Of a stretch of DNA of 49,457 nucleotides, positions 20,261 to 29,334 are shown piece after piece (positions within the stretch are counted from its first letter, which is position 1; each line of letters begins with the position of its first letter). The DNA comes from Eubacteriales bacterium. Its GTDB lineage: Bacteria > Bacillota > Clostridia > Lachnospirales > Lachnospiraceae. The DNA is taken from positions 12,037-61,493 of the forward strand of contig JAUNPK010000019.1 in assembly GCA_030536855.1 (NCBI GenBank). The letters are read 5' to 3'. The notes under the pieces are model-generated. The model was not told the origin of the DNA. It did no database searches and saw only the letters and a program-made list of their open reading frames with translations. The translations under genes and the position numbers were made by a program.

Positions 20261-20296
20261 TATGCATTAATTCGTTTTATTATGTATTAATGCATA
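20261..20296. repeat. Perfect 11-bp inverted repeat before the PBP gene
   Basis: TATGCATTAAT (20261-20271) and ATTAATGCATA (20286-20296) are perfect complements with a 14-nt centre. The repeat ends 16 nt before the PBP start codon and no T-run follows. It may be an operator or an mRNA hairpin next to the ribosome binding site (ATGGAG). Confidence 0.55.
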
Positions 20297-20311
20297 AAGA
20301 ATGGAGTTTTG

Positions 20312-22531
20312 ATGGCTAAGGTATCAAAGAAAAAGAAGCGAAAGATAAGGCGCATCATACTTTTTAGTCTGTTTGTTTTATTTTTGGCAGTCATGATATA
20401 TGCGGCTCCAAAGATACAAAAGATTGTAAAACTATCCAATGAGGCGAAAAAAATTGCTCAAAACAGTTCTGAAAGTACGTTTAAAGACGGTAAAACAACA
20501 TTGATATATGATTTTTTAGGCAATGAGTTGTGTACTATGAAGGATTCCAAGGACTTGTATTATGTGGAATTTAGTAATATACCTGAAACCTTGGCAAATG
20601 CATTTGTAGTAATGGAGGACAGGGATTTTTATAGCCATTCGGGAATAGATTATAAGGCTATAATAAGAGCTGCTATAGTCAATCAGCAGAGTGATGAAAT
20701 CGTTCAGGGAGCCAGTACTATCACACAGCAGCTTGCCAGAAATATATTTTTATCTCAGGAGGTTACCTGGGAAAGAAAAATTGAGGAAATATTTCTTGCC
20801 CGGGATCTTGAAAAGAAGTATACAAAAGAACAGATATTGGAATTTTACCTGAATAATATATGTTTTGGTAACGGATATTATGGAGTGGAAGCTGCAGCAA
20901 AGGGCTATTTTGGGAAAAGCGTATCGGAGTTGTCTTTGTCTGAACAGGCATTTATTGCAGCTATACCTAATAATCCTACAAGATATAATCCTGTTACTAA
21001 TTATGATAATACGCTACAGCGAAGGAATCTCATTCTTGCTCAGATGTACGAAGCGGATTATATTAGTTCAATGAATTATTATACTGCTAAAGATGAATCT
21101 GTAACTGTAATTAAACAGATTGCACAGTCGAAAAATAATTCAGTGGAAACTTATACAAGACACTGTGCAACTGAATCTTTGATGGAATATTGTGGATTTG
21201 CTTTTCGTAATAATTTTGATAATGACACAGATTATGAAAATTATGAGCAAAAGTACCAGGATTATTACACGGAATGTCAGCAGATGCTGTTTAGCGGAGG
21301 ATACAGTATATATACAAGTATTGATATGAATGCTCAGGCATCACTTCAGGCGGCGGTGGACAATAATCTTGTTTCATATACGGAACTTAATAATGAAGGA
21401 GTATATGAGCTGCAGGCAGCAGCTACATGTATAGATAACTCAACGGGTAATGTGGTGGCAATAGTAGGTTCAAGGAGCCAGGAACTGGAAGGATACACTT
21501 TGAATCGTGCGTATCAGAGTTACAGACAGAGCGGTAGTACAATAAAACCTCTTATAGATTACATTCCATATCTTCAGAAAGGAAATACTCCGGATACCAT
21601 TGTAACTGATGAATATATACCTGATGGACCGGTAAATTCAGACGGTACTTTCAGCGGTAATATGACTCTTAGGGAAGCTGTAAGAGTATCCAAAAATACT
21701 GTTGCATGGAATATATATCAGGAGATAACACCAAGGGCAGGAATATCATTTTTGCTTAATATGGGATTTAACAAGGTATGGATGGATAAAGATTATAATG
21801 CAGTAGCTATAGGCGGTTTTACATACGGTGTATCCACAGAGGAGATGGCAGGAGCTTATGCAACCATAGTCAATGAGGGAGAATACAGGAAGGCCACATG
21901 TATTTATAAAATATATAATTCTTCCGGTGAATGCATTGTAGACACGTCAAGCAGGGGAACGAGAATATACGATATTAATTCCTGCAGAATGATGACCGAT
22001 ATGTTGAAAACAGTTGTGGAAAGCGGAACAGGTGTTGGCGCAGCTCCGGATAACTGTATTGTTGCAGGAAAGACCGGAACTACCAATTCTCATAAAGATG
22101 CATGGTTCTGTGGATATAGTAAATATTATACTACTGCAATATGGATGGGATATGATTATCCTAAGACATTGGGTAGGATATATACTTCAGAAATCTTCCA
22201 TGATTTTATGAAAGATATACATCAGGGGTATGATATGGTTGATTTTAATTCAGCCACTACAATAAACCAGAATTATGAGACTACAGAGGCGATTACACAG
22301 CAGGAAACAACCGTAGAAGAGACAGTCACGGAAAATACAGCAGAGAGAGAAAATATTCAGAATGATACCCAGACAACTGTGGAAACTATACAAGAAAGAC
22401 CAAAAGAAACTCAACCATTATATACAGCGAGCTGGGAGAAAACCAGTGAGCATCAGACCACGGTAAGGCAGGATGAGTGGGAGGCGGAAACACAGACGGA
22501 CCCTATTGCGCCAACCCCACCTCTACAGTAG
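20312..22531 (+). CDS. Class A penicillin-binding protein (PBP1A-like)
   Basis: A bifunctional peptidoglycan synthase. The N-terminus is highly basic and followed by one membrane segment (about residues 14-31). The GT51 domain has EDRDFYSHSGID, QGASTITQQLAR and the later KKYTKEQILEFYLN. The transpeptidase domain has SGSTIK (SxxK), SKN (SxN) and KTGTTN, all intact. The C-terminal 90 residues are low-complexity, rich in Thr, Glu and Gln, and form a flexible extracellular tail. ATG 20312 is preferred over the adjacent TTG 20309. Confidence 0.93.
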   Translation: MAKVSKKKKRKIRRIILFSLFVLFLAVMIYAAPKIQKIVKLSNEAKKIAQNSSESTFKDGKTTLIYDFLGNELCTMKDSKDLYYVEFSNIPETLANAFVVMEDRDFYSHSGIDYKAIIRAAIVNQQSDEIVQGASTITQQLARNIFLSQEVTWERKIEEIFLARDLEKKYTKEQILEFYLNNICFGNGYYGVEAAAKGYFGKSVSELSLSEQAFIAAIPNNPTRYNPVTNYDNTLQRRNLILAQMYEADYISSMNYYTAKDESVTVIKQIAQSKNNSVETYTRHCATESLMEYCGFAFRNNFDNDTDYENYEQKYQDYYTECQQMLFSGGYSIYTSIDMNAQASLQAAVDNNLVSYTELNNEGVYELQAAATCIDNSTGNVVAIVGSRSQELEGYTLNRAYQSYRQSGSTIKPLIDYIPYLQKGNTPDTIVTDEYIPDGPVNSDGTFSGNMTLREAVRVSKNTVAWNIYQEITPRAGISFLLNMGFNKVWMDKDYNAVAIGGFTYGVSTEEMAGAYATIVNEGEYRKATCIYKIYNSSGECIVDTSSRGTRIYDINSCRMMTDMLKTVVESGTGVGAAPDNCIVAGKTGTTNSHKDAWFCGYSKYYTTAIWMGYDYPKTLGRIYTSEIFHDFMKDIHQGYDMVDFNSATTINQNYETTEAITQQETTVEETVTENTAERENIQNDTQTTVETIQERPKETQPLYTASWEKTSEHQTTVRQDEWEAETQTDPIAPTPPLQ

Positions 22532-22763
22532 ATATTATTATAACAAATATAAGTATGAAAAACTCCCGGAGCCGGTTTGACGAATCAATATCATTAAATA
22601 TAAATATTTTTTTGGGGTGCTAGTAACTAAGTCAAAGAATCATTTTGACAGGAGAAATGTATGAATGTATTATGGAGATAATTTAAGGTTCGAAATTCAT
22701 TTCTTAAGGGTTCTTTTTTCCCCAACCAACAATAAATTTACTCCATCGTAACCAACTGAATTT

Positions 22764-22792
22764 TTGACCACCAGATGAAAAAATGATATAAT
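22764..22792 (+). promoter_or_regulatory. Sigma-A-type promoter for the chemotaxis receptor
   Basis: TTGACC (22764-22769), a 17-nt spacer and TATAAT (22787-22792) lie about 32 nt before the ATG at 22824. The rest of the 292-bp gap after the PBP gene holds a short hairpin, GTCAAA with TTTGAC near 22634-22651, and no gene I can support. Confidence 0.75.
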
Positions 22793-22823
22793 TATAAAAA
22801 ATGTGGGCGGAGGAATTTATTAT

Positions 22824-24857
22824 ATGAGAAACTGGAAATTAAGCAAAAAAATTGCACTTGGTATTATGTGCATCGTTGTCCTGTGTATGTGCATGCTCTA
22901 CATAACAGCCAACGGAATATTAAAAACACTTATAAATAATTCTGAAAGTAAACATGTGCAGGACAATCTTCAATCTCAGACCAGAATGATTGAAGAATAT
23001 GTTGCACGACAGGAATCTATTCTCACAGCATACAGCAAAACTCCTGCAATAAGAGATGCATTAAAAGATCCATCTAATACAGAGAAAGTTGCCTATGCGC
23101 AGGAATATACAAAAAGCTACTTTTCCGATTTGGAAAACTGGGAAGGAATATATGTAGGCGAGTGGGACTCCCACGTTATTGTCCATTCTACTCCTAGCGC
23201 TGTGGGTATGACCACAAGAAAAGGCGATGGGTTAAAAGCTCTGCAAAATGAAATTACTTCAAGGAACGGATTATATAATGCAGGAATTATTGTATCACCA
23301 GCTTCCGGCAAGCTTATCCTGTCTATGTATTGTCCTGTTTTTGATACTAACGGTAGCACAATAGTAGGGTATGTGGGTGGTGGACCATTTGTCGAAGATC
23401 TTGAACAGACTTTGAGCAGGCTGCTAAATAATGAAAGTACATCAAAATTTTATATGATTAATGTACAAGATGGTACATATATCACAGCAGAGGACCGTTC
23501 ACTCATCGCAACTGAAATCAAAGACGATATGCTTGTAAATGTTTCAGAAAAGATTAAATCTGGCAAATTATCTGGAGAGTTAAAATATACTGTGAATTCC
23601 AAGAAATATATTGCCAGCTATCAGGCAATTGAAGAACATGGATGGGCTGTAGTTTCATATGATAGTGAGAGTAACATATATGCAATGGCCAACAAGAATA
23701 TGTTTATTCTTGCCCTGATATGCACCTTCTTTATTTTTGTAATCAGTATATTGGCATTTATAATGGTATATGTAAGCATGAAACCATTAAAGTATGTCAG
23801 GGAAGCAATTGTTAATCTCAGCAAACTGAATCTTAACAAACATGATAAACTGACACCATGGGTTGGGAGAACAAATGAGATTGGTAAAATAGCCACTTCA
23901 TTAGATTATCTATATGACACAATGCATAATATTGTTAACACTCTATCAAACTGCTCAGATTCCCTCAATAATACAGCTACTGCCATGCAAAGATCTTCCG
24001 ATATATTGATCAGCTGTATTAATGACAACTCCGCAGCAACCACTACATATGCAAAGAGAGCGGAAGAAATAGACATTACAGTATGTGAAGTTGCAAAAGA
24101 GATAAGCATAATGGCAGAAGTTGTCTCAAATGTTGAAGAAAAAATTACTGATGGTAATGAACATAGTGCTCAATTACTTTCAAAAATAGGACAAATCCAG
24201 CATCTTGCAACATCAACATTAGAAAATACAAACAAACAGATTATTAGGAATCAGAATTCCATTGAACAGGCAATCAATGAATTACAGTCATTAATGAAAA
24301 TTGATGAAATGGCATCACAAATACTTGACATAACAAGCCAGACAAACCTTCTTTCTCTCAATGCTTCTATCGAAGCTGCCAGAGCAGGCGAAGCAGGAAA
24401 AGGATTTGCCGTGGTTGCTTCAGAGATAGGCAATCTTGCTACAAGTTCCTCCGAAACAGCAACACAGATTCAGAATATTTGTACCGAAACACGAACCAAT
24501 ATTGCTAATGTCAAAACATGTTTTGACCAGATTATTTTATTTTTACAAAACGACGTTAAAAATCAGTTTACAGAACTATCCAATGCTACGGAAGATTACT
24601 ACAGCTCAATTAAGGATATCCAGGAAATTATTGCAAATATATCAGAAGCATCAAAGATATTTTCAAGTACTGTACAGAATATTCATTCTCAGATACAGAA
24701 TATATCCCATATGCCATCTGATGGCAATGTTAACATTCAAGATATTCTTGACAAAGCGAATCTCACATCTGAAACTGCTGAATCTATGTCAGTCATTGTA
24801 AACAAAAACACAGAAAATGCAAATGAGATTGTTGAAATCATTAATCGTTTTTCATAA
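22824..24857 (+). CDS. Methyl-accepting chemotaxis protein with Cache sensor
   Basis: A transmembrane receptor of about 677 residues. TM1 is at about 9-28, followed by an extracellular Cache-type sensor (about 35-285) and TM2 at about 293-315, then a HAMP-like linker and a cytosolic signalling domain. The hairpin tip reads [20 protein letters not shown] and continues [17 protein letters not shown], the strongly conserved CheA/CheW contact region. The ATG at 22824 has GGAGG upstream (22808-22812). By eye it uses more C-ending codons (ATC, CTC, AAC) than its neighbours, and no chemotaxis or flagellar gene is nearby. It may be a recent arrival. The ligand is unknown. Confidence 0.92.
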   Translation: MRNWKLSKKIALGIMCIVVLCMCMLYITANGILKTLINNSESKHVQDNLQSQTRMIEEYVARQESILTAYSKTPAIRDALKDPSNTEKVAYAQEYTKSYFSDLENWEGIYVGEWDSHVIVHSTPSAVGMTTRKGDGLKALQNEITSRNGLYNAGIIVSPASGKLILSMYCPVFDTNGSTIVGYVGGGPFVEDLEQTLSRLLNNESTSKFYMINVQDGTYITAEDRSLIATEIKDDMLVNVSEKIKSGKLSGELKYTVNSKKYIASYQAIEEHGWAVVSYDSESNIYAMANKNMFILALICTFFIFVISILAFIMVYVSMKPLKYVREAIVNLSKLNLNKHDKLTPWVGRTNEIGKIATSLDYLYDTMHNIVNTLSNCSDSLNNTATAMQRSSDILISCINDNSAATTTYAKRAEEIDITVCEVAKEISIMAEVVSNVEEKITDGNEHSAQLLSKIGQIQHLATSTLENTNKQIIRNQNSIEQAINELQSLMKIDEMASQILDITSQTNLLSLNASIEAARAGEAGKGFAVVASEIGNLATSSSETATQIQNICTETRTNIANVKTCFDQIILFLQNDVKNQFTELSNATEDYYSSIKDIQEIIANISEASKIFSSTVQNIHSQIQNISHMPSDGNVNIQDILDKANLTSETAESMSVIVNKNTENANEIVEIINRFS

Positions 24858-24925
24858 TAATCATATTTAAATATTATCAGGGTTCTCGCTACAAAACGAA
24901 TTCTGTAAGCTTTCTAAAAATAAAA

Positions 24926-25079
24926 GCAGAGTGGTACGGTAGCTCTGTATTGACGTGGCAACTTAGGCGGTAACAGCCTGATTGTTTAAGTCCCGAGGGG
25001 GCGAGTTGAACAATCTCATTTAGATAAGAAAATACACTATATAGAACAGATATGAGAGCTATCATGTCTGTTCTTTTTG
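24926..25079 (+). ncRNA. Candidate structured RNA or transposon right-end remnant
   Basis: The 477-bp gap between the receptor gene and pncB contains consecutive hairpins. They are CAGAG/CTCTG (24927-24931, 24943-24947), AGGC/GCCT (24965-24968, 24976-24979) and GATTGTT/AACAATC (24980-24986, 25009-25015, extended by three more pairs). A 13-bp terminator hairpin follows. The segment is more GC-rich than its surroundings. The hairpin series, with a final stem ending in TTGAAC and then an AT-rich tail, reminds me of IS200/IS605 right ends that encode the TnpB omega RNA. There is no tnpB or tnpA here, so it is either a remnant or an independent small RNA. Confidence 0.5.
25043..25079 (+). terminator. 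Strong intrinsic terminator ending the structured element
   Basis: AGAACAGATATGA (25043-25055) pairs with TCATGTCTGTTCT (25062-25074) over 13 bp with one T-G pair and a 6-nt loop, followed by TTTTT. It could terminate the chemotaxis receptor transcript or the candidate RNA. Confidence 0.85.
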
Positions 25080-25171
25080 TAATTATTACAAAAATACTTG
25101 ACAAATCAGTAAAAAAATTAAAAGCAACATTATGGGAACTTATTGATGAAATATAATATATTATCTTTTTT

Positions 25172-25191
25172 GACAGATGAAAACATCTGTC
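25172..25191. repeat. Perfect 8-bp hairpin in the receptor-pncB gap
   Basis: GACAGATG (25172-25179) and CATCTGTC (25184-25191) are separated by an AAAA loop. A T-run precedes rather than follows it on the plus strand, so it is not an ordinary plus-strand terminator. Its function is unknown. Confidence 0.5.
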
Positions 25192-25231
25192 TATTTGGTT
25201 GCTAACTCCAAAAAATATTTATATTTAAAAA

Positions 25232-25278
25232 ATCATCTTACCTTTATTCCATATATTAAAAAATAAAGATAAGATGAT
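25232..25278 (-). terminator. Terminator of the pncB operon
   Basis: The arms 25232-25248 and 25262-25278 pair over 17 bp with one C-A mismatch. On the minus strand the hairpin is followed by a T-rich tail and it lies 57 nt after the pncB stop. The remaining bases between 25192 and 25334 are AT-rich with no supported gene. Confidence 0.8.
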
Positions 25279-25334
25279 ATTTTGATTCGATTATCTTAAT
25301 GATATTGATTCATGAATCGGCTTCGGGAGTTTTG

Positions 25335-26783
25335 TTACGGAATATCCGTGTATTGGTGAAGAAGCTCCTGCTTGACATCGTAAAGTTTCTTAGATAAATC
25401 AACATGTACCTCCTGAGGATTAACAAGTCTTCTTGTTTCATCCCAAAGAGTATTCTGTTCCTTTGTGCAATATTCCTTGATTTCCGGAACGGAAGGGGAC
25501 TCGTAAACGCAGGTTCCGTTTTTAAATACGGGAACCAGTATTTCACGAAGTGTATATTCTCCTGGATGGAGTAATGTCTTTTTCCATGTTTCAATAGGGT
25601 CAAACAGCAACAAAGGCTCTGATTCGCTGTAAATCTCATCTACAAGAGCAATAAGATCAGCCTTAATCATACCGTCATTATCATATACTCTGTATACTGT
25701 CTTATTACCGGGATTGGTAATCTTTTCAGAGTTCTCGGACAATTTAATCTTAGGGGTAAATGTACCGTCGTCATTCTGAATTGCAGCAAGTTTGTAAACT
25801 CCGCCAAAAGCAGGGTTATCCTTGGCTGTTATAAGATTGGTACCTACACCCCAGGATGTAATTGCCGCGCCCTGTGTCTTTAATGAGTCAATAAGGTATT
25901 CATCAAGATCGCTTGAAGCTGAAATAATAGCATCTGTATAACCGGCATCATCAAGCATTTTTCTTGCTTTTTTTGAAAGGTAAGCCAAGTCCCCGGAGTC
26001 AAGCCTGATTCCATAGCCTTTCTTGAGTTCTATTCCTTCAGCCTTCATTTCATCAAACACTCTAATAGCATTTGGAACACCGGATTTTAATGTATCATAA
26101 GTATCTACAAGTAAAATACAGGCATTAGGGTAAAGATTTGCATAGGTCTTAAAAGCTGTGTACTCGTCAGGAAAGCTCATTATCCAACTGTGGGCGTGAG
26201 TTCCTTTGACAGGCACATCAAACATTTGTCCTGTAAGCACGTTGCTTGTACCTACACATCCTGCAATAACAGCCGCGCGGGCGCCATATATACCTGCATC
26301 GGGACCCTGGGCACGTCTTAATCCAAATTCCATGATTCCATCACCCTTAGCTGCATAGCATACTCTTGCAGACTTTGTAGCAATAAGGCTTTGGTGATTA
26401 ATAATATTAAGTATTGCAGTTTCAACAAGCTGTGCCTCCATAATTGGAGCTATTACTTTTACCAGGGGTTCTCTTGGAAATACCACGGTTCCTTCAGGAA
26501 TGGCATATATGTCACCGGTAAAATGAAATCCACTCAGGTAGTCAAGAAAATCCTCATCAAAGAGTTCAAGACTCCTTAAATATTCAATATCATCATAAGT
26601 GAAATTAAGATGCTTAATGTAATCTATAACCTGCTCAAGACCACAGGTTATGGCGTATCCTCCGTTGCAGGGATTTTTTCTGTAAAATACGTCAAATATA
26701 ACTTTACGGTTATTGCCGGTTTTAAAATATCCCTGCATCATTGTAAGTTCGTATAAATCAGTTAAAAGTGTAAGATTTCTCAT
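25335..26783 (-). CDS. pncB: Nicotinate phosphoribosyltransferase
   Basis: It makes nicotinate mononucleotide from nicotinate and PRPP in NAD salvage. The 482-residue protein starts LLTDLYELTMMQGY, typical of the family. GLRRAQGPDAG at about residues 153-163 and GTHAHSWIMSF at about 194-204 contain the conserved phosphate-binding and phospho-His regions. RLDSGDLAYL at about 256-265 is the nicotinate/PRPP site. AGAGGG precedes the ATG, and the gene follows the small membrane protein gene by 16 bp, so they form one operon. Confidence 0.95.
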   Translation of the reverse strand: MRNLTLLTDLYELTMMQGYFKTGNNRKVIFDVFYRKNPCNGGYAITCGLEQVIDYIKHLNFTYDDIEYLRSLELFDEDFLDYLSGFHFTGDIYAIPEGTVVFPREPLVKVIAPIMEAQLVETAILNIINHQSLIATKSARVCYAAKGDGIMEFGLRRAQGPDAGIYGARAAVIAGCVGTSNVLTGQMFDVPVKGTHAHSWIMSFPDEYTAFKTYANLYPNACILLVDTYDTLKSGVPNAIRVFDEMKAEGIELKKGYGIRLDSGDLAYLSKKARKMLDDAGYTDAIISASSDLDEYLIDSLKTQGAAITSWGVGTNLITAKDNPAFGGVYKLAAIQNDDGTFTPKIKLSENSEKITNPGNKTVYRVYDNDGMIKADLIALVDEIYSESEPLLLFDPIETWKKTLLHPGEYTLREILVPVFKNGTCVYESPSVPEIKEYCTKEQNTLWDETRRLVNPQEVHVDLSKKLYDVKQELLHQYTDIP

Positions 26784-26799
26784 ATCTACCCTCTAATCT

Positions 26800-27246
26800 T
26801 TACTTGCTCTTCTTCTTAAAGAGGCCCTTTTTCTTCTTCTTTTCTTCTACGACAATTTTTCCGCCTCTTACAGACTTGATTCCGGTAATATATATACCGC
26901 TTACTTCAGCTTTGATTTCAGCCTTAACAGGAATCTGATCGTAAACCTTAGGATCGGCCATTAAAACCATAATCTTAGGACCGATTTTTGCCTTTACAAC
27001 AGTAACCTTACTTCCTCTAAGATATTTAGGTGTCTGTTCAAGTACCATCTTAGGTAATCCGGCTTCTTTAAGCTTTTTCTTGCCTTTGTCAATAATAAGC
27101 ATTGACATAACCTGCTTGGCGGCATCAATCTGCTCCTGGTTCTGAGCCTGTTTCTTACGAAGCTTGTTACCTACAATTATTAAAGCTACAAGAATAGCAA
27201 TAAGAATTGCAATTATTACTAATAAAACTATAGACCAAACTGGCAT
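26800..27246 (-). CDS. Small membrane-anchored protein of unknown function
   Basis: 148 residues. One N-terminal membrane helix spans about residues 5-27, followed by a short coiled-coil-like stretch (KKQAQNQEQIDAAKQ). A compact domain with several beta strands (about 75-130) and a very Lys-rich tail follow. No catalytic motif is seen. AGGAGG lies just before the ATG. It is co-transcribed with pncB, but nothing visible links it to NAD metabolism. The basic ends flanking a folded domain suggest contact with lipid or nucleic acid; this is a guess. Confidence 0.7.
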   Translation of the reverse strand: MPVWSIVLLVIIAILIAILVALIIVGNKLRKKQAQNQEQIDAAKQVMSMLIIDKGKKKLKEAGLPKMVLEQTPKYLRGSKVTVVKAKIGPKIMVLMADPKVYDQIPVKAEIKAEVSGIYITGIKSVRGGKIVVEEKKKKKGLFKKKSK

Positions 27247-27325
27247 AATTAGTATTCCTCCTGAATATTACATTTGATAAAGTCGTGACTAATTGTATCA
27301 CACCAAAAACGGAATGAAAAGGAAA

Positions 27326-28057
27326 TTATACCAGCTTTTGGTTATTTTCGTACATTTTTAAAACAATGTCATGGGTAATCTTGGCAATTTTCTTTTTATC
27401 CTCTTTGTCCATGGAAGCTATGTCAATTGGCTGGCCAAATTCAAGAACGGTATGAGCTTTCCTGATTAGAGGAAAATGGTTCTCAAAAACGGCAGCGGTA
27501 TTGTTGGATACCATAGGGATAATTTTAACACCGGATTTATCAGCAAGCTTGAAGCTTCCCTGATGAAACTCAAGAACGCCGTCACCTTCATTTCTGGTAC
27601 CCTCAGGGAATATTACAACTGAGGTACCATTTTTCAGGTAATCAATTCCTGTAAGAATTGTCTTGAGTCCCTCTTTTGGATTTTCTCTGTCAAGAAACAG
27701 ACATTTCAGGTTAAGCATCCAGTGCTTGAGAATAGGAACTTTTGCAATTTCTTTTTTGGCCACATATCCTGTAGGCCTTTTCATAAGAGAATATGAAATA
27801 ATTATATCAAAAAATCCACGGTGATTTCCTACAAATAGTACAGGTTCGTCTTTAGGGATGTTCTCCAAACCTATAACTGTGGTTTTAGTTCCACATATAA
27901 AAAGAATGATTTTAAAGATAACTCTGACTATTGCAAGAGAACTTTTTATTTTTGCTTCAGGCTTTATTTTGCCCACAATCCATTCAATAGGAAGGGCGAT
28001 AATGCTGAATAACCCTACCAGAATTAAAAAAAGTACAATAAAAATTAATCTTAACAT
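27326..28057 (-). CDS. plsC: 1-acyl-sn-glycerol-3-phosphate acyltransferase (PlsC family)
   Basis: The acyltransferase motifs are intact: NHRGFFD (NHx4D) at about residues 77-83 and FPEGTRN at about 150-156. An N-terminal membrane segment spans about residues 3-22. It makes phosphatidic acid from lysophosphatidic acid, or carries out a related acyl transfer. GGAG lies about 13 nt before the ATG. It is followed 79 bp later by the small membrane protein and pncB on the same strand. Confidence 0.88.
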   Translation of the reverse strand: MLRLIFIVLFLILVGLFSIIALPIEWIVGKIKPEAKIKSSLAIVRVIFKIILFICGTKTTVIGLENIPKDEPVLFVGNHRGFFDIIISYSLMKRPTGYVAKKEIAKVPILKHWMLNLKCLFLDRENPKEGLKTILTGIDYLKNGTSVVIFPEGTRNEGDGVLEFHQGSFKLADKSGVKIIPMVSNNTAAVFENHFPLIRKAHTVLEFGQPIDIASMDKEDKKKIAKITHDIVLKMYENNQKLV

Positions 28058-28128
28058 AAGTACATTTTTCTCCTATAAAATAATTTAATTTGACATTAGT
28101 TAAAAAACTATCCATCAACTACAACATT

Positions 28129-29178
28129 TTATTGACGGAAAATATATTTATCTGCACCGGATGAATAATACTTGGTTCCGTCATTTGACATAAATATGGC
28201 TTCCACGCCTTCATATGATTCTATAAGATTCATACCCTTATCAAGTCCTAAGACAAAGCAGACAGTACTCAGACAATCTCCGGTGGTAGAGTCGGAGGAA
28301 AGAATAGTTACATCCCACAATTCGTTGTCATAGGGGTAACCTGTTGATGGATTAAGTATGTGGTGATAAAACTTATCATTCTCGTAAAAGTAACGCTCAT
28401 AAGTACCTGAGGAAACAACAGAGGAATCATTGATACTTAAGGTCTCCATAAGAGAAGAACCATCCTGGGCGAAGGGCTGTTTTACACCTATGCTGAAATT
28501 GGTATCATTTTTCTTCTGACCGATACACAACACATTACCTCCAAGGTTAATTATTCCACGACTGACATTGTGTTCCTGAAGGTAATCTTTTATTCTGTCC
28601 GCAATATAGCCTTTTGCTATGGCACCTAAATCGAGGCACGTGCCTTCGGGCATATCTATGGTGTAGGTTCCGTCAGAATTTTCAGTGAGATGAACCTGTG
28701 TATAATCCACAAAAGACAGCGCCTGCTTTATTTTATTATCATCGGGAACACGGGGTGTCTCTGAAGTGAAATCCCAGAGAGATGAGACACTGCCAATGGT
28801 TATGTCAAAAGCACCATTGGAAATCTCACCGTATTCAAGCCCTATATTAATCAGTGTGGCAAGTTCCCTGCTTATTATATTGGTTTCCTTGTGATTGACT
28901 TTATATAACTCACTGGAAGCAAGAGTCCTTGAAAAAATGTGTTCGTAGGTGTCGCAAAGCTTTAACGCATCCGTAAGAATTTCTTTCCTGACATTGGAAT
29001 AGGAGTAAATTCTTACATAAGTATTAAGTTTATAATCGGTGACGGTTATGGGGGTGGTAAGTACATTATCCCCAATACAGCCCGTAACATAAAACAGAGC
29101 TGACACGGACATACTTAACGCAGTCAGTATGGATAACCATCGCCTTTTAACAGGAGTTAATAAATTAAGTTTCATCAT
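28129..29178 (-). CDS. apbE: FAD:protein FMN transferase, lipoprotein (ApbE)
   Basis: It attaches FMN covalently to extracytoplasmic or membrane flavoproteins such as RnfG/RnfD or NqrB/C-type subunits. The signal peptide ends in the lipobox VTGC, so it is a surface lipoprotein. ApbE motifs are DLGAIAKGYIADRI, NLGGNVL and the region HHILNPSTGYP, followed by a Mg-binding DSTTGDCLST segment. The length of 349 residues is standard. No target flavoprotein gene lies in the window. The two consecutive ATGs (29178, 29175) cannot be told apart. Confidence 0.93.
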   Translation of the reverse strand: MMKLNLLTPVKRRWLSILTALSMSVSALFYVTGCIGDNVLTTPITVTDYKLNTYVRIYSYSNVRKEILTDALKLCDTYEHIFSRTLASSELYKVNHKETNIISRELATLINIGLEYGEISNGAFDITIGSVSSLWDFTSETPRVPDDNKIKQALSFVDYTQVHLTENSDGTYTIDMPEGTCLDLGAIAKGYIADRIKDYLQEHNVSRGIINLGGNVLCIGQKKNDTNFSIGVKQPFAQDGSSLMETLSINDSSVVSSGTYERYFYENDKFYHHILNPSTGYPYDNELWDVTILSSDSTTGDCLSTVCFVLGLDKGMNLIESYEGVEAIFMSNDGTKYYSSGADKYIFRQ

Positions 29179-29334
29179 TTATTATCAAACTGTATTTCAA
29201 CAGTCTGCAATCCTTTATATTTTTTGCATTCTGAGTATACCAAATAATGAAAAAAATGTGAATTCACTTTTAATTTATATCTGTTTATGATATAACAGAT
29301 AAGGTTGTTAAATTTTTAGAAATGAGGATTTTTT

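Noticed and set aside
24889-25104. Minus-strand 71-codon frame in the structured element
   Set aside because: It runs antisense through all the hairpins and terminator and has no ribosome binding site or recognisable protein motif.
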